From the NCBI GenBank assembly GCA_963575745.1, contig CAUYUJ010017892.1:25001-62500 (forward strand): 37,500 nucleotides of DNA, in the 5' to 3' direction. Positions 1 to 36,120 of this stretch are shown here, in pieces. The translations under genes and the position numbers were made by a program. The notes below the pieces were generated by a model. That model worked only from the letters and a program-made list of their open reading frames with translations, was not told where the DNA came from and made no database searches. Source of the stretch: Prorocentrum cordatum (taxonomy: Eukaryota > Sar > Dinophyceae > Prorocentrales > Prorocentraceae). The first letter of the stretch is position 1. Each line of letters begins with the position of its first letter.

Positions 1-328
1 CCGTGCGGGCTGCACGGCCGCGCAGCTGCCGGCGCCCGCCGCGAGCGCGAACCCAGTCGTGAGCACATCGCGGGCGGAGGGGGCGAAGAGGGAGGAGGGA
101 GGGAGGCAGATGCGAGGGAGGGGCAGGATGCTGATGCTGCGCGCTCGCACCGAACCACTCTGGGAGGGCCCTGCGCGGACGCACCGTCCAGCCGGCCACC
201 ACCGGCAGAGCGACGACACCCGCCATGCAAGGGGGGAGGAGGAGGCGAGGGAGGGAGGGCGGAGAGGAGGAGGAGGGCAAGGAGGGCGACGGGCACCCAA
301 TTCGTGAAACGAAAGCCCAGCCTTGCGC
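1..328. other. No gene seen; purine-rich DNA
   Basis: GC-rich sequence with GAGG/GGAGG-rich stretches around 75-120 and 230-290. The 82-residue plus-strand frame here is low-complexity Arg/Gly/Glu and shows no domain. Confidence 0.6.
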
Positions 329-676
329 TCATTGGTCGCCCGCCATCGTCTGCGCGAGTATCCCCCACAGCACCTGGGTGAGGAGCTGCTGGGCCTGAAA
401 CGGGCCGCCGCGGCGATGCCGATGGATGTTGTGCGTCTGGTAGGCGGCTGCCGCGAGCGTCGCCAGTTGCCCGAGGCGTTCCCGCGAGCGCCCCACCTCC
501 CGCAGCATGGCTGCCTGCGTGCGCCCGTCAGAATTCTTTGGGTCATGCAAGCCGAGGTGGCGTGACCCGAACTCCCACGACAAGGCAACGCAAATAACGG
601 CGGAGGCAATCCTCGTCTGCGGCGCACCCCAACCGGCAAGCGTGCCCGCGTGAGCCAAAAACGTCGAGCCGTGCAC
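329..676 (-). CDS. Possible terminal coding exon, unknown product
   Basis: This minus-strand frame ends in a stop at 329 and reads like protein rather than repeat: a hydrophobic start (SAVICVALSWEFG), then HLGLHDPKNSDGRTQAAML and a charged/Ala-rich helix (REVGRSRERLGQLATLAAAA). A CGCCGCAG acceptor before the codons for TRIASAV would start an exon near 620. It lies downstream of the kinase exons on the same strand and could be the C-terminal end of that gene, or another gene. No EF-hand or other domain is recognised. Evidence is only composition and openness in GC-rich DNA, where stops are rare. Confidence 0.3.
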   Translation of the reverse strand: MHGSTFLAHAGTLAGWGAPQTRIASAVICVALSWEFGSRHLGLHDPKNSDGRTQAAMLREVGRSRERLGQLATLAAAAYQTHNIHRHRRGGPFQAQQLLTQVLWGILAQTMAGDQ

Positions 677-927
677 CGCTCGTTCAGTCAGGTGCGGAGG
701 ACGGCAGCGTGTATTCGAGGGGCGAGCCGCCTAGGCAGCGTCTTCATCACCCTCTTGCAAAAACCAAGGGGGGCCCGGGCTACACTACTTGAGCTTCCGC
801 CGAGGGTCCCAATGGCCTTTGCGGGGCCACAGTCGCTGCCCCAGAAGCCCCGCGGCTGTCGATTTGAGCATTATGCGAGCTCGTCGCCAACGCCCTGCGG
901 TGACCTGCTGGGGGGTAGACCCTAGGA

Positions 928-928
<1 letters not shown>

Positions 929-1018
<90 letters not shown>
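929..1018. repeat. (TG)n microsatellite
   Basis: Ninety bases of TG dinucleotides with a short GCGTGCG interruption near 964-970. Two overlapping Cys/Val and Thr/His frames are products of it. A second, shorter GT tract lies at 1217-1242. Confidence 0.97.
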
Positions 1019-1020
<2 letters not shown>

Positions 1021-2090
1021 TGAGTGGGCACTTGTGCTCTGCACGCTTCTGTACCTGCATGACCTCATCGGCGTTTCCTACGCGCTTCCGCGGTCTCGCG
1101 CCCTCCTGCACGCGTCTGCCTTCATCCAGGCCCCCCATCACGTCAGATGGCATTCAAACTAAATGTACCACGCCTCACTGCTCGCTGTGGTGCCGTCACC
1201 CAGCCGCTGGAGGAAAGTGTGTGTGCGCGCGTGTGTGTGTGTACTTCGTGTTCCACCCAGGGCGTGTCGACCAACTTGTAGCATCACCAGCTGTACGCCG
1301 AGCCCGCTCCGGCACACCCCGAAGGTCTTCGCGCTCTGAGGCCCTCCCGGCCGCGCGCAACTGACTCCTTCTTTTCCCCCTGCCTTCTCTCCCCTGCCCG
1401 TACCTCCATTCGCTTCGCAAGTGCCTCAGCGCAGCCCGACCGCAGCTCGGATCCGAGACGCCGCCGATCAAACAAGTTCCACCCGGGCCGATGCGCTGCC
1501 CCTCGCTGGCGTCCAGCCGCTGGCGCGGCGCCAGGCAACGCCGCGTCGGCCGCTCGGCGCGCCGCCTGCCTCGTGCGCCGCCGGGTCCCCCGGTCCCGCA
1601 TGCCCCCTCGAGCCTCGCCGCTTCCGTGATGCTGGCCCAGACATCCGATATGCAAACTTTTCTGAAGGCTGGGCCCCTGGAGGTCCACAGCCCTTTGCCG
1701 AGGTCGGCCACACGTAAGAGCGACCTCAGGCAGGAGTGACCTTCGGTGTGCGGCTTTCGGGGGCCGCGGGGGGGCGGTGTCATATCAAAGCGTGCAGGCC
1801 ACTGCCGGGGGGACCCTTGTGGGCCCAGACCAGAGGGCACTCCGACGCAGGGCCCCCTTTTACGCGCAGACGACTGGGGCCGGTTTTTCATTTTCGATCG
1901 TGCTTCGCGGTCCCTGGGCCCGGCGAGGGCCCCCGGAGGCCGAAAACGACCAAGAGCTTCCCGCTGCGCTCTTTTCGGGAGCTTCCATGAGGGGGGCGTG
2001 AGGGGGTGGTGCAAATCATGACTGGCGGCATGTGCGCGGCCCAGCGGGGGGGGGGCCAGGGACGTTTTGAAATAACAAGAGGCGCCATGA
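1019..2090. other. Unassigned GC-rich region with weak exon candidates
   Basis: No domain is recognised. On the minus strand, a frame ending at about 1404 is followed by G|GTACGG and one ending near 1065 by CAG|GTACAG, both good GT donors, and the translations in front of them (for example LFDRRRLGSELRSG) are not simple repeats. They could be exons of the gene whose kinase exons lie further right, but that gene otherwise uses non-GT donors, so I do not call them. Confidence 0.3.
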
Positions 2091-2135
2091 CATCTGGGGG
2101 AATATCATGGCCCCCGCCATGATATCCCCCCCCCC
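2091..2135. repeat. Short hairpin around ATATCATGGC
   Basis: A perfect 10-bp inverted repeat (2102-2111 and 2116-2125) around a CCCC loop, extended by a G run on the left and a C run on the right with one mismatch. Function unknown. Confidence 0.7.
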
Positions 2136-2316
2136 TGGTCATCACCCCCCTCTTTTCCGCCCCCGATCTTTCCACGGCGCGAGCACGCCTTGGGGAGCGC
2201 GGCGCGCCGCCCGACGCCGGCGTTCGACGCAGAGACCTCGCGGGGGGCCGACGACCCGCCACTGCGCCGCCCTGCGCCCTCGCCCCGCCCCGGCGCGCCG
2301 CGGAGGGTTCCCCCCT

Positions 2317-2530
2317 CCCCCCTTTCGGCGGCGAGCGAGGGGGGAAGAGCGAGGAGGAGAGGGCCCTGTCCGAAGGAGAAGGGGGCGAGCGAGGGGGGGA
2401 TGGGAGGAGCGAGAAGGGGGCGAGCGAAGGGGGCGAGCGAGGGGGAGAGGAGAGGCCCCTCCCCCTTTCGGCGGCGAGCGAGGGGGGGGAGGAGCGAGGA
2501 GGAGAAGGCCCTGTCCGGAGGAGAAGGCCT
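2317..2530. repeat. Duplicated purine-rich segment
   Basis: A segment of about 65 bp beginning CCCCTTTCGGCGGCGAGCG and running through GGAGGAGA and GGCCCTGTCCG occurs at about 2317-2383 and again at about 2460-2530, separated by GGGGGCGAGCGA-type purine repeats. No gene is supported here. Confidence 0.75.
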
Positions 2531-2595
2531 CGGTTCTGCCCCCTCGGAGCCCGCTCTTTGAGCAGGGACCGACCGTCCCGGCATTCCTATTAATC

Positions 2596-2755
2596 CTACC
2601 ACGAAATGTTCTTAGAACCCAAAAATGTTCTGAGAACAAGGACAATGTTCTTATAACATGAGCCCGATGTGATAAAACAAGACAGACTCCGCCAGGAATG
2701 CTCTAAGAACATGTCGTGGAAACCACAAAAGGTTCTCAGAACATTGTTTGGTAGG
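2596..2755. mobile_element. Fold-back (MITE-like) element with TGTTCTNAGAACA palindromes
   Basis: The ends form an imperfect terminal inverted repeat of about 25 bp: CCTACCACGAAATGTTCT at the left, and at the right the complement of CCTACCAAACAATGTTCT. Inside are further copies of the palindrome: GTTCTTAGAAC (2608), TGTTCTGAGAACA (2626), ATGTTCTTATAACAT (2645), an inverted form near 2698 and GTTCTCAGAAC (2732). About 160 bp, no coding capacity, no target-site duplication identified with certainty. Confidence 0.6.
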
Positions 2756-2928
2756 GCTGTAGGCGAGCCAGGACGCTTCGCCGCTGCTTGAGCTCTGCCC
2801 GCGCCGGGAACGCGCCGGCGGCTGAGATCGCCCGGCGTCGGGGAGGAAGCGTCTCACGCAGCCGCCCCGCGGCGGCCTCTGCGGAGCCTGTCGGCGGCGA
2901 TCGGCGCCGTAGCTCTTTCACGTGTGCT

Positions 2929-3102
2929 ACAATCAAAAACCCTAATAAGGACGCGCGGTAAGGACGCAAGACCCTTGGAAGCCGAAGTTGGGATTTTTGG
3001 GGCGGCGAAAGAGGCCAAGGACGAGCCGCAAGAGCAAGGAAGAGCAAGAACGCAAGGGTACCCTGAGCAAAGTCGCGCGTCCTTATTAAGGTTTTTGACT
3101 GT
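2929..3102. mobile_element. 174-bp element with 29-bp terminal inverted repeats
   Basis: The left end (2929-2957, containing AATCAAAAACCCTAATAAGG) and the right end (3074-3102) are inverted complements with about 2 mismatches in 29. The interior is non-coding. The AATAAGGA core with a CAGTC-like outer end recurs at 21060-21228 and 30737-30912. Size and structure fit a MITE or an introner-like element. Confidence 0.75.
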
Positions 3103-3120
3103 ATGTCCGCCACCTTGCCC

Positions 3121-3775
3121 TTAGGCACAAGTTTGAGTGTCCTCGGGCCCCTTTGAGTTCTCTGTGATGAGCATTGTAAATATCATGACAGGAGCTGGGG
3201 ACCCCCTTTTTCCAACTCTTCGGGATGCTCTTGGACGCTCTCGGGGTGGACCGCATGGATTTTCCAGCGTCTGAAAGCTGCAAGACGGGCCAAGAGGGCC
3301 CCAAGAAGCGCCCACGAGTGCCCAAGGAGCGTCCAAGACGGCCCAAGAGCGCTCCAAGACGCCCAAGATGGCACCAAGACGTCCAACATGCCCCCAAGAG
3401 CAATCCAAGAGGACCCCCGAAGTGGGCCCTAAGATGCCCAAGCCAATGATGTTCCTTAGATTTTTGAAAGGTTTTAGCCGTCGCGCCTTTTTCAGCTTCC
3501 AACGCTCCAAGCCAGCTCAAGAGACCCCCAAGATCGCCCCACGGCTGCCAGCAGGCCCCCGAGAGGCTCCCCCACAAGCTCCAGGAGGCCCGCAAGAGGC
3601 CCAAATCAGGCCCCAAGATGCCCTCAATAGACACCCGAGAGGCCCCCAAGACACTCCGAAATCGAATCCAAGACGCTTCCGAAAGGCCTCCAAGAGATCC
3701 CCACAGGCATCCCAGATGCCTCTGACCTACAACCCAGGCGCAGTGGCGAGACGGACCGAATGTCACTAGACATGC
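3121..3775 (+). repeat. Dispersed CAAGACGGCCC-type repeat, copy 1
   Basis: It starts with GTGTCCTCGGGCCCCTTTGA, continues with degenerate units of the type CCAAGA(N)GGCCC, contains a CTTTTTCAGCTTCCAACGCT landmark near 3487, and ends with CCTCTGACCTACAACCCAGG and a CACTAGA motif near 3770. The copy at 31125-31830 has the same start, landmark and end in the same order. All frames through it are Pro/Arg/Lys low-complexity artefacts. Confidence 0.75.
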
Positions 3776-4273
3776 CATGTGGAATGACACGTGAAATGTG
3801 GAATGCATGATCTATGATATGGATACTTTGATGCTGCCCTTTCTGCCGATTGACTCGTGCATGCGCGTTGTTGTTGCTGTATTGTCTCACGCCCTCCGTC
3901 TCCGCTTGCGGAGCGAGGGGCCTCCATAGGCTCATCGACTGGACTTGACTTGACAATGCCGAAGCCCGATGCGCCCCATGTGCGGTCGGCCGATTTGAGC
4001 ACTTGCGGTGTACGCGTCACTGTACAAGAAGCACTGTGTGCCGACGCTTGCATTCAGAAGCGCCCGTATTTGCAAGCGTGCGAATGCACGCTCACGCGCC
4101 TTTCGGTTGTCATGTCAACATGTGCAACCGAACATGTGCATACACGTAAATGCATGTGTACGTGCATCGGCACATGACCAGACACCCAACACCAATACGC
4201 ATGTGCACATTACAGTCCTGATGATGCAACACCGCGCAACCACATACGTGCACATGCTTGCGTGTGAGTGCGC
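3776..4273. other. Non-coding, ACATGTGCA-rich; downstream of last kinase exon
   Basis: Between 4085 and 4260 the words ACATGTGCA, GTGCACAT and TACGTGCA recur on both strands. The minus frame over 3845-4050 is open and moderately protein-like (ADRTWGASGFGIVKSSP), so it may hide an exon, but no domain supports it. Confidence 0.4.
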
Positions 4274-29863
<25,590 letters not shown>

Positions 29864-30736
29864 CTGGGGGCGTGCCGGGGAGGCCGCGACCGCGTGAGGG
29901 GTCGCAGAGAGCTGCGCGACGGGGGATCGGAGAGGCTTCGAAGGCCCTGGGATTGCGGGGGCCTCCCTCTCCGAGAACACGCGGGCGTCATCCGGAGCGG
30001 GTCCCCACCTCCGAGGTCCGAGCTGCCGCAGAGAAGAGCTCTGCAAGGAAGCCTGGACGGTCAGGAGTGGCACATTGGCTGTTAGAATGCGGTGCGCCCC
30101 TTCTCCGAGGCCGTGGGTGCAGTCCAGAACAGAAGCTGCCAGCGGACAGGATAAGGGGGGGAGGTGGAGCGGCGAGATGAGACGGCGCAGAGGGATGCAC
30201 GTTGGTGTGTGTGTGTGTGTGTGTGGAGAAAGGCGGGCGAATACCAGGCCGAAGCACCAGACGGAAACTCAACGCCGCCGTGACAAAAGCCTGTGCGGCC
30301 TGGTATGCTGCTGGGATCTTCCATCCCTCCGAAGATTCCTGACGCGGGCAGGCGGCTCCTGCGCTCCTGCGGAGTAACTCGGGCGAGTCTTTGGTCCATA
30401 GCTCTGCTATCTCAAGCCAGGATCGGAAACCACTCCGCCCAATCCATCATGCAACATTGGGTAGTGTGCGTGTCCGCACGGAGTAATTTCTACTCCGCCC
30501 ACTCCGCCAGTCGTCAATCGTCCTGCATCCAAGCCAAATGCTATTTTTTCTCGCAACGATGTACACTGAGGTATAAGGCTAAGCACGCTGCGCTAGAACT
30601 AGACGGCCATACCAAACACACGAGGCTCAAATGCAATACTAAGACACCAAGCTATTATATAGTATAGGTCCAGAACACCAGACCCACATATTACACTGCA
30701 GCACCATGCCAAATGGCCCTCCTGAAAAGCACGAGA
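29864..30736. other. Unassigned DNA upstream of the kinase micro-exon
   Basis: Contains (GT)n at 30205-30224 and, from about 30400, more AT-rich sequence with repeated CCACTCCGCC words. The preceding kinase exon (catalytic loop, DFG) was searched for on the minus strand and not found. Confidence 0.45.
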
Positions 30737-30912
30737 CTACAATCGAGGTGCCACCGGAAGGAACCCTAAATAAGGAAGCACGTTCTATTTGGCCCCAGAG
30801 GCGCCTAGGTGCACGAGGAGTGACAGAAGAGCAGACATGGAAGAGCTCAGGGAACAGCGAACCCCTTCCGAACCCAACGCTGTCCTTATTTCAGCGTCTT
30901 GACTGCAAGCCG
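30737..30912. mobile_element. MITE-like element, third relative
   Basis: Left part contains AAGGAACCCTAAATAAGGAA; right part CTGTCCTTATTTCAGCGTCT and TGACTGCAAG resembles the inverted end of 2929-3102. Ends are imperfect; about 175 bp. Confidence 0.5.
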
Positions 30913-31124
30913 TTTCATTACAGCACGGCGCTGGGCCACAGGAAAGAACCACCATTCTGGCACAGCATGTTCAGAACATCAGACTAAGACACTCGGGAAA
31001 ACACTGGACACATCGGACCCCACAGAGAAGCCCGCCGTGCCAAATCATACGAAGCATGCACCAAACTACAACACAATAACAAACCAACGGGCCAGATCCG
31101 CCACGGGTTCGCCGAGCACAGCGT

Positions 31125-31830
31125 GGAGCGTCCTCGGGCCCCGTAGAGTTCCTGTATGGAGCAGTTCGTATTCCTTCACTGGCCCACATCCTCGAATTCA
31201 GGGCGCTGATGGGCGTTCCTGCGGCTTGTCGCACACCGTGTGGGGCCTTGTCGCGTGACCTTTTCTGATGCCAGAGGGCCCCCCCAACGGGCTAGGAGAG
31301 TCTGGAAAAGCTCCCTGGGACGCTTCGATCGGGCCCCGAGACGGCCCATGAGCGCTCCAAGATAGCCCAATACGGTACCAAGAGGCCCCAAGAAAGAGAA
31401 CTCCAAGAGGACCCCCAGGAGGACTCCAAGAGGGAACACTCATTGATCACCCTTAGGTTTTATTATGATTTTAGCGTTCTCGCCTTTTCGGGCTTCCAGC
31501 GTTCCGAGACGGCCCACGGGGCTCCCAAAGGGGTCCCCAAGCCCTCCCCAAGCGGCCCCAAGATGGCCCGAGACGTCCCTAAGAGGGCTCCAAGAGTGGC
31601 CGCAGAGGGGGAACACGAATTGGCATTCCGAGCCCTCCCCCCGAACATGGCACCCGAGACTGCCACCACGCCCACAAGAGGCCCCCAAGACTCTTCCAAC
31701 GAAGCTCAAGAGACTCCAAGAAACCTCCCAAAGAGACCCCCAAGAGACATCCCAAGATTTCTTAATGTGCATCCAGGAGGCCTCTGACCCACGACCCAGG
31801 CACGGTGGCGGGATAGGTCGAAGGCCACTA
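31125..31830 (+). repeat. Dispersed CAAGACGGCCC-type repeat, copy 2
   Basis: Same start (GCGTCCTCGGGCCCCGTAGA), landmark (CCTTTTCGGGCTTCCAGCGT at about 31482) and end (CCTCTGACCCACGACCCAGG, then CACTAGA) as the copy at 3121-3775. It is longer by about 50 bp and shares no long exact stretch internally. Confidence 0.75.
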
Positions 31831-31847
31831 GATCCGCCGCCCCCTGT

Positions 31848-32906
31848 GGTTTTGCCACAGGGGTGCACGGCGTGCCACAAGTCTGGCAATGCTTTGGCTC
31901 TTTTCTACAAAACTCCCCGAGGGGTCTCGGCCCAGACTGTCAGACACCAAGAAATCCGCCGAACATCCACAGCTTATTGGGTTTAATCGCCTCCGGCACG
32001 GCTAAGATGGCCTCAGATGGTCTCCAGACGCCTCCAAGACTGCCAAGGAGGTCCCGAGAGAGCCCAAGATGGCTGAAATCGATCTCTTAGACGCCCCAAG
32101 ATGCACTCAAGACGGCCTAAGATGGCTTCAAGACGGCCCAAGACAGCCCAAGAAACCTCCAAGAGGCATTCAAGATGGCCCAAGAGGTTTTCAGAAGGAT
32201 CCACAGGAATGCCTGGAGAGGTCAAATACATTGTTCCCAATGTTTTGGGCGGATTTTGGCGTTTGCTTCAAAACAGCCTTCCGACGGCCCAAGAGGCCTC
32301 CAAGATCGCCCACGAGGCCCCCAAGAAGGCACCAAAGGGCGCCAAGACGGCCCGGCCCAAGAGGCCTTCAAGACGTCCAAGATGGCCCTGAAGCGCTTCA
32401 GGAAGGCCCCAAGACGGTCCAGAGCGGCTCACAAGCCAGCTTCCGACGGCATCAGACGGCCAGGAACGTCGTAAGACGGCCAAAGCAAGGGGCCCCCAAA
32501 GGCCCAAGAGGAGGCTCCCAAGAGGCCCCCAGGAAACTCCCAGGAGGCCCCAAGAATGACCCAAGAAGCTCCCAAGAGGTCTCCTCATCCTTCTGCTCAA
32601 CGGCTGGGGAAACGCATGGTCCAACAGCGTGGCCAAACTTTGGCCGAACGTTTGGCTACATTGGCGTATCCTACAACGCAGTGGGCGGCGGTGATTCGCC
32701 GTAGGCGTCTTCGATCAGCCGCTTCTGTTGGATTGCCACAAGGATGCCTGGCGTGCTGGATTTGAGGTTGGTTTGAACTTTTTGTTGAAGGTTCACAGTG
32801 GGCCTTCGGTTCCACCCACCTGCCACCCGGAGAGCCGCGTAAAGACCTCAACGTGCACAACAAGTCCGCCGACCCATCGGCGTGTGTGAGACGCTTTTCC
32901 GTTTTA

Positions 32907-32940
<34 letters not shown>

Positions 32941-33596
32941 TCGTCGTCGTCGTCGTCGTGGTCGTCGTCGTCGTCGACAGTCCTAAGGGAACTGAGGAAC
33001 CAGGAAAATGAATGTCGTACTTCAGTTGATTCCCTTCGCCTTATCAGTTCCCTGCCATGGGGTGGGGGGGTGGGAGGGGGTCGTGGGGTGGGGCGTGGGG
33101 AATGGTGGTCCCTGGTCAGAATGCCTCCCTGTTCTTGCCTTTTCGGGTTTCCGACGCGTCAAGACGGCCCCGTAGGCCCCCAAGATCGCCCCAGGAGGCA
33201 CCCAAGAGGCCCACAAGACGGCCCAAGATGGCTCCAAGACGGCCCAGGAGGCCCCCAATACTGCCCCAGAGACCTCCAAGACGGCCTCCGAAGGCCAAGG
33301 TCCCATAGAGCCCCCCAGAGGCCCCCAAGAGGTGCCCAGGAGGCCCCAGGAGACCCCCAAGACACTCCAGGAAGCCTACATGAGGCCCCTTCTACAACGC
33401 CCCAGAAGGCTCACAGCCCCCAGGAGGCCCCGAGAGGGCCTCAAACGGGCGAACTCCTCTTTCCACCCTTTTGCCGTAAGCCGTGAGCCGTTCGCCCCCT
33501 TTTGCTTGCACAGAAATGCTTGGCGTGCCAGATTTGTGAATACTATTTGGTCCTTCGAAGAGGTTCCCAGTGGGGCCTCGGCCTATCCAGCCGGCC
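31848..33596 (+). repeat. Degenerate CAAGACGGCCC repeats with an attached TGCC-module
   Basis: A module of about 95 bp around TTGCCACAAGGATGCCTGGC follows each repeat block: at about 31848, 32730 and 33498. Repeat blocks lie at about 32000-32590 and 33130-33470, the latter opening with CTTTTCGGGTTTCCGACGCG. A (CGT)n tract lies at 32907-32977. Arg/Pro/Lys frames here are artefacts. Confidence 0.7.
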
Positions 33597-34075
33597 GCTC
33601 GGCAAAACCAGAGCGAACCCCGAAGAAAGCTTCCCCGCCTCCCCGACGCCCAGTAGAGGTTTCAGTCTTGAGTCTAAGACGTGCCAACATGGTCTCCAAG
33701 ACGGCCAAACACGCCTCAAAGACGGCGAATGTGGCCTCCAAGTCGGACGCGACGACTACAAGACGCTCTCAGATGATTGCAAGGCGGTCCCACATTGCTA
33801 GAAGGCGGCCTACTATGCCTCTACGATGATGCCTCCTCATGCTTTTAACGCTCTCGTCGTATAGGGCTTCCGACAGCCCACGTCGGCACACCAAGCCCTG
33901 AATATGGCCCCACAACTCTCTTCCCCTCCCCTGCACTTGCACATTGTGCATGCTTCTCTCCTCTCTCCCCCGACCCTGCCCGGATGATACCTGGCCCTCT
34001 CAGCGACTATTGCTTCACAGGCATAAGACTCTAAACTTTGGTTTTCTCGCGCCACTCACCACATGATTGATGTTC
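33597..34075. other. Unassigned, partly degenerate repeat
   Basis: Further CCAAGACGG-like words to about 33830, then about 240 bp with a partial copy of the CTCTCCTCTC module of the next family (33925-34000). No gene seen. Confidence 0.4.
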
Positions 34076-35400
34076 GTTGCAGCGTGGGCTTCATTCTCGG
34101 ATCGGCGTTTTGCTCCCGTCGTTCAGAATGGCGCTCGCGCCCCAACGGGCGCCCACTATTTTGGATCCCAGGTCCTCCTTCGTTGTTGTCGCCCCCCTCG
34201 TTCTCCCTCCTCCGCCCCCACCTGGTCGCCCTGCTTCTCCGGCTCCTTCCACTCCAGCTCCTGCTGCTACTTTTCGTCGCCCCCCTTCCCGTTTCACGTG
34301 GTTCTCCTTCTCCTCCTGCTCATCCTCCTGCTCACCCGCCGCCTCCTCCGCCTATGCACGCAGCTCCCCTCTTCCGAGTGCGCATAACACGATGGCGTCC
34401 GTTTGTTGGAGTTCCAGGTCGGCTATGACACGCGCCCTCGCATAGAGAAATACATCAGCGCAACGGGAAAGGATGAGAGGGAGGGATATTATGCCAGATG
34501 TGGCGCGATCGCACCTGGCTTGCCTCTCTCCTCTCTCCTTTCTCCTCTCTACACTTACAAGATCTGAATACTACTCTCCTCTCTCCCCTCAAATTGTCTG
34601 GACAATGTCCCGCCCCTCTCCGCGTCATCTTTTTCCACACAGGATTGGGCCGACCGTTTGACAGCCCGATTGTTTTCGGTGTTTCAAAATGGTGCTCCCG
34701 CTGGTCCACCAACGGTGTCACATGTCTCACAAGTCCAGCAAAGGCCGCCCAGGGCCCACATGTCCCACAGGTCCCGCCGGCGCCAGAAGTCCCACAGGTC
34801 TTGCAGGTCTCTCAGGTCCTACAATTCCGCAGGTCCCACAGGTCCCACAGGTGTCGCAGGTCTCACAGGCCCCTGAGGCCACAGAGGCCCCACAGGTCCC
34901 ACAAGTCGCGCAAACAAGAATCAGCGCAATGGGAAGGGATGGGAAGGAGGGATATGAAGCCAAGTGGCGCGAGTGCACCTGGCTTGCCTCTCTCCTCTCT
35001 CCTGTCTGCAAATGCACAATGTACATACTACTCTCCTCTCTCCCCTGACCCTGCCGGAAGATGTCCCGCCACTCTCGGCGTCATCTTTTTTCACACAGGA
35101 TTGAACAGTTTTTTTTGTGTTTGCTTGTTTGTTCTGCACCATCCGGATGCTTGTTTTTTGTCAAAAGCGGTGCTCTCGCTGCAGCGTGGGCTGAATTTTC
35201 GGATGGGCGCTGTGCTCCTTGTCGTTCAGAATGGCGCTCTCGCCCCAGCGTGGGCCATGTCTCTGGATCCCACAGGTCTCGCAGGTCTCAAGGTCTCGCA
35301 GGTCTCGCAGGTCTCGCAGGCTCCACGACGTCCCACACGTCCAGCAGGACCCACAGGCATCGCAGGTCGTCCCGCGCGCTGTATTGCACTTCTGGGACAA
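34076..35400 (+). repeat. Second composite repeat family, several copies
   Basis: Modules: GCAGCGTGGGCT...TTCGGATCGGCG with GTTCAGAATGGCGCTC (34080, 35180), a 9-bp minisatellite of CACAGGTCC units (34723-34915, 35262-35370), and a GGGAGGGATAT...CTCTCCTCTC...GCGTCATCTTTTTCCACACA module (34457-34660, 34923-35110). All on the plus strand. Confidence 0.8.
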
Positions 35401-35662
35401 CCGATCGTAGGCTCAAGCAGGAAAGCATAGAAGAGGTAAGCGACGAGGGAGTGACACAAGCCAAATGCGAATTAAGTAAACCAAGCCGCTTTTTGAGGAT
35501 CAATGTCTTAGCTCCCACAAGCATACTCATAACGTACAAACCCGTGCGCAGGCTGCCACCGTTAGTTCGCTACGCCGCTCGGCTCGTCGATGTGCTGAGT
35601 AAGCAATCCAACCGGAACTCAAAGTAACTTTGGGTTGTTTTTGCCACCAGTAATCTCGAACG
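35401..35662. other. Region 3' of the LINE-like tail
   Basis: Likely the 3' flank of the retroelement on the minus strand. A plus frame ending at 35627 is also open and somewhat protein-like (ELSKPSRFLRINVLAPTS), without a recognised domain. Confidence 0.35.
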
Positions 35663-36120
35663 CTATGAAACATTGATTTGCCGACGATGATCAGCACACG
35701 CAGCACACGACGCAACGTAGTGTCGAATGCTCGGCCACTCCTCTGCACCACGATGCTCGCACCGTTGATCACAATCACGATTACGACGCGTCGGTGTAGA
35801 GACGGCACCACATAAGAAACTATGGATCTTGGAATACTCCTCCGGCGTCAGGGCGGCCCTGAACTTCTGCCAATGGGCTTGAGATAACGCTTCCACGTCA
35901 ACGTTGTGCATGTCCGGCCAATCAAGGGCCCGCACGCGGCAGACTGCGCGAATAATATGACCGACCAAGTGGCCTTCGTCACTCCAGTACGAGACCCGTC
36001 TCCCCAAGATCTTGAAAATCCGTGGGTCGTCCTCGCCAGCGTGAACTCGACAGCGAACGCCTCTGTCCGCGCGATGCTCGAGAAACTGCAAGCCTATGGC
36101 AGGTCGTCCTACAGATCCCA
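35663..36120 (-). pseudogene. C-terminal tail of a non-LTR retrotransposon pol (LINE-like), truncated
   Basis: The last ~150 codons of a minus-strand frame ending at 35663 read as true protein, unlike the repeat peptide before them. They contain WPDMHNVDVEALSQAHW, LTPEEYSKIHSF, GAVSTPTRR and then CDQRCEHRGAEEWPSIRHY followed by VASC. Many LINE pol proteins end in a C-x-x-C...H...C zinc-knuckle-like motif after the RNase H region, and this resembles it, with one Cys replaced by Arg (CEHRG instead of CEHCG). Reverse transcriptase and RNase H domains are absent; upstream lies the CACAGGTCC minisatellite. A host gene exon is the alternative. Confidence 0.5.

Noticed and set aside
2604-2745. TGTTCTNAGAACA palindromes as steroid-receptor response elements
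   Set aside because: Half-site spacing and orientation differ from the known AGAACANNNTGTTCT element, and the host is probably not an animal; a fold-back element explains them better.
29988-30130. Possible DFG exon (GAC CTC GGA on the minus strand near 30000)
   Set aside because: Only a three-residue DLG match; flanking residues do not fit subdomain VII.
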